Positions 4,753-10,767 of a stretch of 11,181 nt of DNA are shown here, one piece after another. Numbering within the stretch: position 1 is the stretch's first letter; each line of letters opens with the position of its first letter. The stretch comes from Oscillospiraceae bacterium. GTDB taxonomy: Bacteria > Bacillota > Clostridia > Oscillospirales > Oscillospiraceae. The stretch is from the NCBI GenBank assembly GCA_017438675.1, contig JAFRUW010000011.1, positions 1 through 11,181 on the forward strand, given 5' to 3'. Both the position numbers and the translations under genes were made by a program. The notes under the pieces are model-generated. The model was not told where the DNA came from, searched no databases, and saw nothing but the letters and a program-made list of their open reading frames with translations.

Positions 4753-7260
4753 ATGAAAAAAGATGAAGTGGATATCAGCTATCCCAATCAAAAGATAATA
4801 GAGACAGACCTGACGAAGGAGATGAAATCCGCTTACATCGACTACGCCATGAGCGTTATCGTGGGCAGAGCTCTCCCGGATGTCCGCGACGGACTGAAGC
4901 CCGTCCACCGCCGCATCCTCTACACCATGTATCAGGAGAACCTGACCAGCGACAACAAGTTCGCCAAGTCCGTCGCCACCGTGGGCGAGGTGCTTAAGTG
5001 CTTCCACCCCCACGGCGATGCATCGGTCTACGACGCCATGGTAAGACTGGCACAGGACTTCTCCATGCGCTATCCCCTGGTACAGGGCCGCGGCAACTTC
5101 GGTTCCGTGGACGGCGACCCGGCGGCGGCTTACCGTTATACCGAGGCGCGGCTGGCGAAGATCTCCAACGAGATGCTCCGGGATATCGACAAGGAAACCG
5201 TGGACTTCATGCCCAACTTCGACGAAACAAGGCAGGAGCCCGTCGTCGTCCCCTCCCGCTTCCCCAACCTCCTGGTGAACGGCAGCGACGGCATCGCCGT
5301 GGGCATGACCACAAAGATCCCGCCCCACAACCTCAAAGAGGTCATCGACGCCGTTGTCTGCGTCATAAGGAACCCGGAGGCCACTCTTGACGACATAATG
5401 GAGCACATAAAGGGGCCGGACTTCCCCACAAAGGGCATCATCATGGGCAAACGCGGTATCCGCGCCGCCTACGGCACCGGCCGGGGCAGGATCACAGTCC
5501 GGGCCCGCACCGAGCTTGAGACCTTCGGCCAGAACCGCACACGCATCATCGTTACGGAGCTGCCCTATCAGGTGAACAAGGCCAGACTTATCGAGGCCAT
5601 AGCGGAGCAGGTGAAGGAAAAGCGCATCGAGGGCATCTCCGCCCTCCGGGACGAGTCCGACCGTGACGGCATGAGGATCGTCATCGAGCTCAAGAAGGAT
5701 GCCAACGCCCAGGTGGTGCTGAACAGGCTCTTTAACGCCACCCAGCTCCAGACCACCTTTGCCGTGGTGCTCCTTGCCCTTGTAAACAATCAAAAACAGC
5801 CCAAGGTCCTCACCCTCCGTGAGATCCTTGACGAATACATCGCCTTCCAGAAGGACGTCATCCTCCGCCGCACCCAGTTCGACCTGAGAAAGGCCAGGGA
5901 GCGCGCCCACCTTCTTGAGGGTCTCCGCATCGCGGTGGACAACATCGACGAGATAATCCATATAATCCGCACCAGCTACAACGACGCCAGAGAGCGCCTC
6001 ATGGAGCGGTTCAACCTGAGCCAGGTCCAGGCACAGGCGATCCTTGACATGCAGCTCCGCAGACTTCAGGGTCTCGAGCGTGAGAAGATCGAAAACGAGT
6101 ATCAGGAGCTTCAGAAGAAGATCGAGTACTACATGAGCCTCCTCGGCGACGAGGAGATCCTTGACGGCGTCCTCATCAACGAGCTCACCGAGCTTCGGGA
6201 CAGATTCGGAGACGACCGCAGGACAGAGATCGTGCCCATCGAGAATGAGATCGACATCGAGGACCTCATCGAGGAGGAGCGCTCCATCTTCACCCTCACC
6301 ATGGCGGGCTATATCAAGCGCACCGGCACGGACACCTACCGCAGCCAGCGCAGAGGCGGCAGAGGCATCACCGCCCTCACCACCAAGGAGGAGGACAATG
6401 TGGACAGCATCTTCACCGCCTCCACCCACGACAATATCCTGTTCTTCACCAACACCGGCCGCTGCTACATCAAAAAGGGCTATATGATCCCCGAGGCCGG
6501 CAGAATGGCCAAGGGCACGAATCTGGTTAACATAATACCCCTTGACCCCGGCGAGAGGGTCACGGTAATGATCCACATCAGGGAATTCGACGAGGATCAG
6601 TACCTTGTGATGGTCACACGGAAGGGCACCGTCAAGCGCATGGAGCTTGCGGCCCTGAAGAATATCCGCACCACGGGCATCAAGGCCCTGACCCTTGACG
6701 AGGACGACGAGCTCATTTCCGTGAACATCACCGACGGCAATCAGAATATCATCATCGCCAGCCGCAAGGGCAAGGCCATACGCTTTAACGAGGAGGACAT
6801 CAGGCCCATGGGCAGGATCGCGGCAGGCGTCCGGGGCATAAGGCTCAGGGGCGACGATTACTGCGTGGGCGCCGCTGTGGCGGTACCGGGCAGCTGTATC
6901 CTGTCAGTCACGGAAAAGGGCTACGGCAAGCGCACAGCAGTTGAGAGCTACACCCTCCAGCAGCGCGGCGGTCAGGGCATGGCCAATTATCACATCACCG
7001 GGAGGACCGGCGATATCGCAGGCGTCAGGATCGTCGACGACGATGACGACGTCATGATGATCTCCGACGACGGCACCATGATCCGTATGCCCGCGGCGGA
7101 CATCAGCGTCTACGGGCGCGACACCTCCGGCGTCCGTGTTATGAAGCTGGCCGAGGGCTCCGGCGTCATCTCCGTGGCCCGCATCAAGGCCGAGGACAAG
7201 AGCGACGGCGGCTCCGACGTCGATGATAACGACGCCGACGCCGAGGAAGTCGAGGAATAG
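4753..7260 (+). CDS. gyrA: DNA gyrase subunit A
   Basis: GyrA carries the DNA breakage-reunion centre and the DNA-wrapping domain of gyrase. At 835 residues it is typical. The winged-helix domain holds FHPHGDASVYD (84-94) and the catalytic tyrosine Y129 in AAAYRYTEA, with R128 before it. The tower and coiled coil follow (to about 500), and then the six-bladed C-terminal domain starting around 511. It contains the GyrA box QRRGGRG (532-538) that marks true gyrase rather than topoisomerase IV, and ends in an acidic tail of about 24 residues (DVDDNDADAEEVEE) of the kind that can modulate wrapping in other gyrases. GGAG at 4741-4744 supports the ATG at 4753. Position 90 (E. coli Ser83) is Ala and the acidic residue D94 (E. 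coli Asp87) is kept. It is separated from gyrB by a repeat-flanked AT-rich gene. Confidence 0.98.
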   Translation: MKKDEVDISYPNQKIIETDLTKEMKSAYIDYAMSVIVGRALPDVRDGLKPVHRRILYTMYQENLTSDNKFAKSVATVGEVLKCFHPHGDASVYDAMVRLAQDFSMRYPLVQGRGNFGSVDGDPAAAYRYTEARLAKISNEMLRDIDKETVDFMPNFDETRQEPVVVPSRFPNLLVNGSDGIAVGMTTKIPPHNLKEVIDAVVCVIRNPEATLDDIMEHIKGPDFPTKGIIMGKRGIRAAYGTGRGRITVRARTELETFGQNRTRIIVTELPYQVNKARLIEAIAEQVKEKRIEGISALRDESDRDGMRIVIELKKDANAQVVLNRLFNATQLQTTFAVVLLALVNNQKQPKVLTLREILDEYIAFQKDVILRRTQFDLRKARERAHLLEGLRIAVDNIDEIIHIIRTSYNDARERLMERFNLSQVQAQAILDMQLRRLQGLEREKIENEYQELQKKIEYYMSLLGDEEILDGVLINELTELRDRFGDDRRTEIVPIENEIDIEDLIEEERSIFTLTMAGYIKRTGTDTYRSQRRGGRGITALTTKEEDNVDSIFTASTHDNILFFTNTGRCYIKKGYMIPEAGRMAKGTNLVNIIPLDPGERVTVMIHIREFDEDQYLVMVTRKGTVKRMELAALKNIRTTGIKALTLDEDDELISVNITDGNQNIIIASRKGKAIRFNEEDIRPMGRIAAGVRGIRLRGDDYCVGAAVAVPGSCILSVTEKGYGKRTAVESYTLQQRGGQGMANYHITGRTGDIAGVRIVDDDDDVMMISDDGTMIRMPAADISVYGRDTSGVRVMKLAEGSGVISVARIKAEDKSDGGSDVDDNDADAEEVEE

Positions 7261-7263
7261 TCC

Positions 7264-7464
7264 TAATCTGGTTTCGCTCATGCCGCGAGGCACATCCTTT
7301 CCCGTTCGTGGGAAAGGATGCAAAGGACGACCAAAGGCGTTCCCCCTTTGGAAACCCCCCGGCGGAAACAAATCATTCGTCCGGTTGTGAAATATGTTGT
7401 ACGTATACGTGGGTGCGGTATCCCTGAACCTTGATAGGTTGAGCGTCTGACCCGCTGATCGCTA
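7264..7464 (-). repeat. Five-copy structured intergenic element, copy 4 (reversed)
   Basis: In + coordinates the tail mini-hairpin TGCC/GGCA is at 7281-7292, the long hairpin CATCCTTTCCC/GGGAAAGGATG at 7293-7303 with 7310-7320 (loop GTTCGT), and the second hairpin CCAAAGG/CCTTTGG at 7331-7337 with 7345-7351. AACCTTGATAGGTT lies at 7427-7440. Compared with copy 3 the long stem differs by a T-A to A-T swap at the second base pair. The hairpin lies 33 bases after the gyrA stop and could weaken transcription, but no T tract follows it. Confidence 0.82.
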
Positions 7465-7482
7465 ACAATGTCGGTCGTTGTA

Positions 7483-7569
7483 GTGCGGTGTCTCGCGGGC
7501 GGGCGCGGAGGCCCGCCCCTACGCCTTTGATTTAACCCGCCGCACCCGCAGGGCGGTCATCGGCCGCCC
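7483..7569. repeat. Hairpin arm of element copy 4
   Basis: The 20 bases 7483-7502 are identical to 8924-8943. GTGCGG (7483-7488) can pair with CCGCAC (7540-7545) and encloses a hairpin GGGCGGGC/GCCCGCCC (7497-7504 with 7511-7518) followed by CTAC. A second palindrome GGGCGG/CCGCCC (7551-7556 with 7564-7569) follows. The arrangement is nearly the same as at 8924-9010. Confidence 0.7.
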
Positions 7570-7625
7570 GCCGACGGCGACGATTACGATAACACCACAA
7601 AAACCACACAGAAAGCAAAAACAAC

Positions 7626-8060
7626 ATGAAAAACGTAACGATCTACACCGACGGGGCGTGCTCCGGGAACCCGGGGCCCGGGGGCTGGGGCGCGATCCTC
7701 ATGTACGGTGACCGAAAAAAGGAACTCAGCGGCGGGGAGCGCCTGACCACCAACAACCGCATGGAGCTCACCGCCGTTATAACCGCCCTGGAGGCCCTGA
7801 AGGAGCCCTGCCGGGTGGAGCTGTACACAGACTCCAAATACGTGTCGGACGCCATAAACGAAGGCTGGCTGGCGTCCTGGGTTAAAAAAGGCTGGCGCAG
7901 GAAGGCCGGCCCCATAAAAAACCCCGACCTTTGGCAGCGGCTCATCCCCCTTATCGAGACCCACACGGTGGATTTTATCTGGGTGAAGGGTCACGCCGAA
8001 AACGAGTTCAACAACCGCTGCGACGAGCTGGCGGTCAGTGAAAGGGAGAAATTCGTATGA
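7626..8060 (+). CDS. rnhA: Ribonuclease HI
   Basis: RNase HI cuts the RNA strand of RNA-DNA hybrids and so removes R-loops and residual primers. The 144-residue protein matches the usual bacterial length (about 150). The four carboxylates of the active site are all present: D9 in IYTDGACSGNPGPGGWG, E47 in NNRMEL, D69 in YTDSKYV, and D133 in NRCDELA; the catalytic histidine H123 is in VKGHAENEFNN. The basic handle region is present as WVKKGWRRKAG (85-95). The ATG at 7626 begins directly with the first beta strand (MKNVTIYTDG), which fixes the start; the ribosome binding site is poor. It overlaps the following gene by four bases (ATGA), so the two are probably co-transcribed and translationally coupled, ending at the terminator at 8581. 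Confidence 0.97.
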   Translation: MKNVTIYTDGACSGNPGPGGWGAILMYGDRKKELSGGERLTTNNRMELTAVITALEALKEPCRVELYTDSKYVSDAINEGWLASWVKKGWRRKAGPIKNPDLWQRLIPLIETHTVDFIWVKGHAENEFNNRCDELAVSEREKFV

Positions 8061-8575
8061 TGGAAGAGAAAGATATTCTATTTGAGAACAGGTATGTCCG
8101 GGACGAAACATGTCTTAAAGAGACTTACAGATACCTGTATTACAAGCGTCCGAAACGTATCGCGCTGTATGCGCTCATCGTTTTTGAAATGATCCTGACC
8201 CTGGCAATGTTTACGGTCTACAGGAAAACCGAGTACCTGTTGTTCTTCCTGCTGTTTGTGTTTTTCTCCGTCGTAATAGTATTGGGGTACTTTCGCGGAG
8301 TAAAAGCCTCTGTCCGCCGTCAGGAGGAGCTCACCGGCGGCAAACCCCTGGTGGTAAACATCGAGATCAGAGAGGACGGTGTGCGGGTTTATAACGACCA
8401 AAGCGACAGCGATTTCCCCTGGTCTAAAATTAAAAAGGTTCGTCAGACCGAGAATCAGATCCTGCTTCAGACACAGGCGAATCTGATGCTGATCATCTCG
8501 AAGGACGGCTTTACAAAGGGCACCTTTGAGGGTTTCAAAGACCTTCTGAGGGCAAAAGGCTATAAGATAAAATAA
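8057..8575 (+). CDS. YcxB-like two-helix membrane protein
   Basis: This 172-residue protein has the layout of the YcxB-like family: an N-terminal stretch related to older substrate-like motifs (FENRYVRDETCLKETYRYLYYK), two transmembrane helices at about 35-54 and 60-79, and a soluble C-terminal beta-rich domain with FPWSKIKKVRQTENQILLQT (120-139), followed by MLIISKDGFTKGTFEGFKDL (144-163). The W..I..V...... I.L pattern followed by I.K..F..G....F is the family's recognisable end. No biochemical function is known to me for the family. The start codon overlaps the rnhA stop as ATGA; the next codon is also ATG, and the purine-rich AAAGGGAGAA at 8041-8050 serves as ribosome binding site. Its pairing with rnhA does not by itself suggest a shared function. 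A Rho-independent terminator follows six bases after the stop. Confidence 0.8.
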   Translation: MMEEKDILFENRYVRDETCLKETYRYLYYKRPKRIALYALIVFEMILTLAMFTVYRKTEYLLFFLLFVFFSVVIVLGYFRGVKASVRRQEELTGGKPLVVNIEIREDGVRVYNDQSDSDFPWSKIKKVRQTENQILLQTQANLMLIISKDGFTKGTFEGFKDLLRAKGYKIK

Positions 8576-8580
8576 TGTTG

Positions 8581-8615
8581 CAGGGAGCGATACGGTCATC
8601 GCTCCCTGTGTTTTT
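8581..8615 (+). terminator. Rho-independent terminator of rnhA operon
   Basis: CAGGGAGCGAT (8581-8591) pairs over 11 bases with ATCGCTCCCTG (8598-8608), loop ACGGTC, followed by TGTTTTTT. It lies six bases after the stop of the YcxB-like gene. The inner stem GGGAGCGAT is the same as in the dispersed palindrome at 1586-1607, so this terminator appears to be a member of that repeat family with a T tract attached. Confidence 0.85.
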
Positions 8616-8648
8616 TGCGGGTTTTGGGGCATTTGGTTCACCCCGCAG

Positions 8649-8667
8649 GGGCGGTCATTGATCGCCC
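8649..8667. repeat. Short palindrome with AT strip
   Basis: GGGCGGT (8649-8655) pairs with ATCGCCC (8661-8667) with one G-T wobble, loop CATTG. It is followed by CGCTTTTCAATTCATTTTTT and, further on, AATTTGCCATTTG. Reverse-complemented, this run resembles 1093-1163 (AAATGGCAAAT, then AATTAAAAGGCGGGCGG), so it is an inverted copy of the remB 3' flank. Confidence 0.6.
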
Positions 8668-8717
8668 GCTTTTCAATTCATTTTTTATACTGCATTCTTA
8701 ATTTGCCATTTGTTCAA

Positions 8718-8907
8718 CCGCTCATGCCGCGGGGGCACATACTTTCTTATTTGAGAAAGTATGCAAAGCAAACCAAAGGCGTTCCCCCTTTGGAATCCCC
8801 CCGGCGGGAAACGCACTGTTACCGGTGATGAACTATGTTGTTCGTATACGGTTTTGCGGTATCCCTGAACCTTAATAGCCCTGACCTCTAACGTCCGCTG
8901 AACGCTC
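8718..8907 (-). repeat. Five-copy structured intergenic element, copy 5 (reversed)
   Basis: In + coordinates: the CGCTCATGCCGC edge (8719-8730), long hairpin CATACTTTCT/AGAAAGTATG (8738-8747 with 8754-8763), second hairpin CCAAAGG/CCTTTGG (8773-8779 with 8787-8793), then CCCCCCGG (8797-8804) and CGTATACG (8843-8850). This is the most diverged long stem among the C/D/E-type tails (copies 3, 4, 5), yet its pairing remains complete. Confidence 0.8.
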
Positions 8908-8923
8908 CTGCTCTGTTGTTTTT

Positions 8924-9010
8924 GTGCGGTGTCTCGCGGGCGGATGCGGGCATCCGCCCTACAAGATCGTTTTAAACCGCCGCACCCGTAGGGGCGATCA
9001 TCGATCGCCC
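8924..9010. repeat. Hairpin arm of element copy 5
   Basis: GTGCGG (8924-8929) can pair with CCGCAC (8980-8985) around the hairpin GGGCGGATG/CATCCGCCC (8938-8946 with 8951-8959, then CTAC). A second palindrome GGGCGAT/ATCGCCC (8992-8998 with 9004-9010) follows. Same order and spacing as at 7483-7569, with different stem sequences. Confidence 0.7.
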
Positions 9011-9024
9011 GCTGTTAAATCTCA

Positions 9025-9049
9025 TTTTTTAATTCCCCGAATTAAAAAA
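9025..9049. repeat. AT-rich inverted repeat before comM
   Basis: TTTTTTAATTC (9025-9035) and GAATTAAAAAA (9039-9049) form a perfect 11-bp stem with a CCC loop. It is a close relative of 1119-1139. With a T run on either strand it could act as a weak bidirectional stop signal. Confidence 0.6.
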
Positions 9050-9105
9050 TACCACAATTTTTGATTATTCATTTTCAATTCTTCATTTACAAAGGCGGTG
9101 GCGCG

Positions 9106-10626
9106 TTGGTCGAAACTGTTCATTCTCTCGGACTTACGGGAATACACGGATATGACGTTCAGGTGGAGGTCAGCCTTTCCGGCGGACTGCCCTATTTCGA
9201 CGTGGTTGGCCTTCCGGACACTGCCGTCAAGGAGTCCCGGGAACGGGTGCGGGCGGCAATAAAGAACTGCGGGCTCAGGTTCCCAATAAGCCGCGTAACC
9301 GTGAATCTCGCTCCTGCGGACAAAAAGAAAATAGGCACCATATACGATCTCCCCATCCTTCTGGGCATCCTTGCGGCGGAGGAGATAATCGAACCCCTGC
9401 CCGAGGATATCGCAATTGTGGGGGAGGTTTCCCTTACGGGAGAGGTACGCCCCGTTCACGGCATCCTCTCCATGGCCCTCCATGCCGAGCGGGCGGGGAT
9501 AAGAGAGCTTCTTGTCCCGGCGGAAAACGCGCCGGAGGCCAGCTTTGCCGAGGGCGTACCGGTCTACCCCGTTAAGCATGTGAACGATATTCTTGCCCAC
9601 CTTTCGGGTGAAAACCGCCTCACACGGTTCAAAACGCCGGAGGTGGATTACAACAGCAGCACCGGCTTTGACTTCGCCGAGGTCAAGGGTCAGGAAAATG
9701 TAAAGCGCGCCCTTGAGGTGGCCGCGGCCGGTGGTCACAACATCCTGCTTATCGGCTCGCCGGGAGCGGGAAAAAGCATGCTGGCGAAAAGGCTTCCCTC
9801 CATCCTTCCCCGGATGACAAGGGAGGAGGCTTTGGAAACCACGGAGATACACTCCATCATGGGACTCACCGGCGAAAAGGAGCCCTTTATCACCCGCCGG
9901 CCCTTCAGATCGCCCCATCACACCGTTTCCGCCGCCGCCATGTCAGGCGGTTCGGCAAACCCAAAGCCCGGAGAGATTTCACTTGCTCACAACGGCGTGC
10001 TGTTCCTGGACGAGCTGCCGGAGTTCCCCCAGGTTGTTCTGGAAACACTGCGCCAGCCCCTCGAGGACGGGCAGATCACCATATCAAGAGTGTCCGGCGC
10101 CGTTACATATCCCTCAAGCTTCATGCTGGTCTGCGCCATGAACCCCTGCAAATGCGGGTGGTACGGCCATCCCTCCGGCAGGTGTACCTGCTCCGCAAGA
10201 TCCGTGAGCAGTTATCTGAGCCGGATATCCGGCCCTCTTCTTGACAGGATCGATATGTATATCGAGGTTCCGTCCCTTGAATTTGACGAGCTGAAGGAGC
10301 GGCCGGGCGGTGAGCCGTCCTCCGCCGTCCGGGAAAGGGTAAACGCAGCCCGGGAGCGGCAGCAGCGGAGATACGACGGCACAGGGGTAACCTGCAACGC
10401 GTATATGAACACCACCCAGCTTGCGGATCATGCCGCCCTGACAAATGAGTGCGAGGCGCTTATGCGGGCAGCATTCAACAAAATGGGGCTTACCGCCAGA
10501 TCCTACGACAAGATCCTCCGTGTTGCCAGGACCATCGCCGACCTTGCCGGGGACGAGGATATAAAGCCCGCCCACCTTGCCGAGGCCATCCAGTACAGGA
10601 CGTATGATTTCAACAGAAACGACTGA
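9106..10626 (+). CDS. comM: ComM/YifB-family Mg-chelatase-like AAA+ ATPase
   Basis: Proteins of this family are hexameric AAA+ ATPases; the best studied, ComM of naturally transformable Gram-negatives, is a branch-migration helicase that helps integrate incoming DNA. Its role in Clostridia is not established. From TTG at 9106 the protein is 506 residues, the usual length. The N-terminal ChlI-like fold contains GGLPYFDVVGLPDTAVKESR (26-45) and RVTVNLAPAD (63-72). The AAA+ core follows: Walker A GSPGAGKS (217-224), RSPHHTVS (268-275), Walker B VLFLDE (298-303), a four-cysteine cluster C348, C350, C360, C362, and LLDRIDMYIEVP (378-389). The C-terminal lid has LTARSYDKILRVARTIADL (462-480). TTG 9106 is chosen because homologues start a few residues before the ...GL.GI.GY.V.VEV segment and AAAGGCGG (9091-9098) lies just upstream; the longer frame from 9061 encodes non-homologous residues. 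Confidence 0.93.
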   Translation: MVETVHSLGLTGIHGYDVQVEVSLSGGLPYFDVVGLPDTAVKESRERVRAAIKNCGLRFPISRVTVNLAPADKKKIGTIYDLPILLGILAAEEIIEPLPEDIAIVGEVSLTGEVRPVHGILSMALHAERAGIRELLVPAENAPEASFAEGVPVYPVKHVNDILAHLSGENRLTRFKTPEVDYNSSTGFDFAEVKGQENVKRALEVAAAGGHNILLIGSPGAGKSMLAKRLPSILPRMTREEALETTEIHSIMGLTGEKEPFITRRPFRSPHHTVSAAAMSGGSANPKPGEISLAHNGVLFLDELPEFPQVVLETLRQPLEDGQITISRVSGAVTYPSSFMLVCAMNPCKCGWYGHPSGRCTCSARSVSSYLSRISGPLLDRIDMYIEVPSLEFDELKERPGGEPSSAVRERVNAARERQQRRYDGTGVTCNAYMNTTQLADHAALTNECEALMRAAFNKMGLTARSYDKILRVARTIADLAGDEDIKPAHLAEAIQYRTYDFNRND

Positions 10627-10641
10627 GAACAGACCCCGGTA

Positions 10642-10664
10642 TTTTGCGGTAAGCTGCCGCAAAA
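10642..10664. terminator. Possible weak terminator after comM
   Basis: TTTTGCGG (10642-10649) pairs with CCGCAAAA (10657-10664) around TAAGCTG, 16 bases after the comM stop. No T tract follows on the + strand; an overlapping GCCG/CGGC hairpin is followed by A's, which would read as T's only on the other strand. Function uncertain. Confidence 0.35.
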
Positions 10665-10687
10665 CGGCAAAAAAGTTCATTTCCCTA

Positions 10688-10716
10688 TTGACAAAAAACC
10701 ACATAATACAGATAAT
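10688..10716 (+). promoter_or_regulatory. Sigma-70-type promoter of the downstream membrane gene
   Basis: TTGACA (10688-10693) is a perfect -35 box, followed after exactly 17 bases by GATAAT (10711-10716), one mismatch from TATAAT. Transcription would begin near 10723, leaving a leader of about 45 bases before the ATG at 10768. It is the clearest promoter in the window. Confidence 0.8.
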
Positions 10717-10767
10717 AGAAGGTAGCAAAACCACCACATTTTGAGAAAAAGAAATGGAGGAACCCCT

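Larger units (their letters stand above)
7261..7625. other. gyrA-rnhA spacer, repeats only
   Basis: These 365 bases hold element copy 4 (7264-7464, - strand), starting three bases after the gyrA stop, then a two-hairpin GC arm (7483-7569), then an A-rich leader (about 7572-7625). The leader CGATTACGATAACACCACAAAAACC resembles AGATTAAGATAACAACAGC at 1494-1512, and may hold a promoter, though no standard -35 box was seen. The ribosome binding site for rnhA is weak (AGAAAG near 7611). Confidence 0.65.
8576..9105. other. Spacer before comM, terminator and repeats
   Basis: No gene is visible in these 530 bases. In order: the terminator (8581-8615), a short palindrome (8649-8667) with an AT-rich strip to 8715, element copy 5 (8718-8907, - strand), its two-hairpin arm (8924-9010), an AT-rich inverted repeat (9025-9049) and a T-rich run (9051-9090) before the comM ribosome binding site. 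The long frame on the - strand at 8078-8641 is a shadow of the YcxB-like gene. A promoter for comM must lie here, but no standard box pair stands out. Confidence 0.7.

Noticed and set aside
4484..4753. Small frames on both strands across element copy 3 (and similar ones at 3488-3688, 1152-1337 and 6904-7371)
   Set aside because: They are translations of the repeat; hairpins with compensatory changes and no conserved frame across copies show the element is not coding.
4732..6576. A 614-codon open frame antisense to gyrA
   Set aside because: It is a shadow produced by GC-rich, C/G-ending codons of gyrA; no start signal, no recognisable family, and Asp/Val/Leu/Gly-heavy composition typical of antisense frames.
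1103..9105. A CRISPR array
   Set aside because: The repeats are long, dispersed kilobases apart, in mixed orientation and with no spacer periodicity.
9022..9921. A 299-codon antisense frame over the comM start
   Set aside because: Overlaps the well-conserved ComM N-terminal and Walker regions and the AT inverted repeat; no family match recognised.
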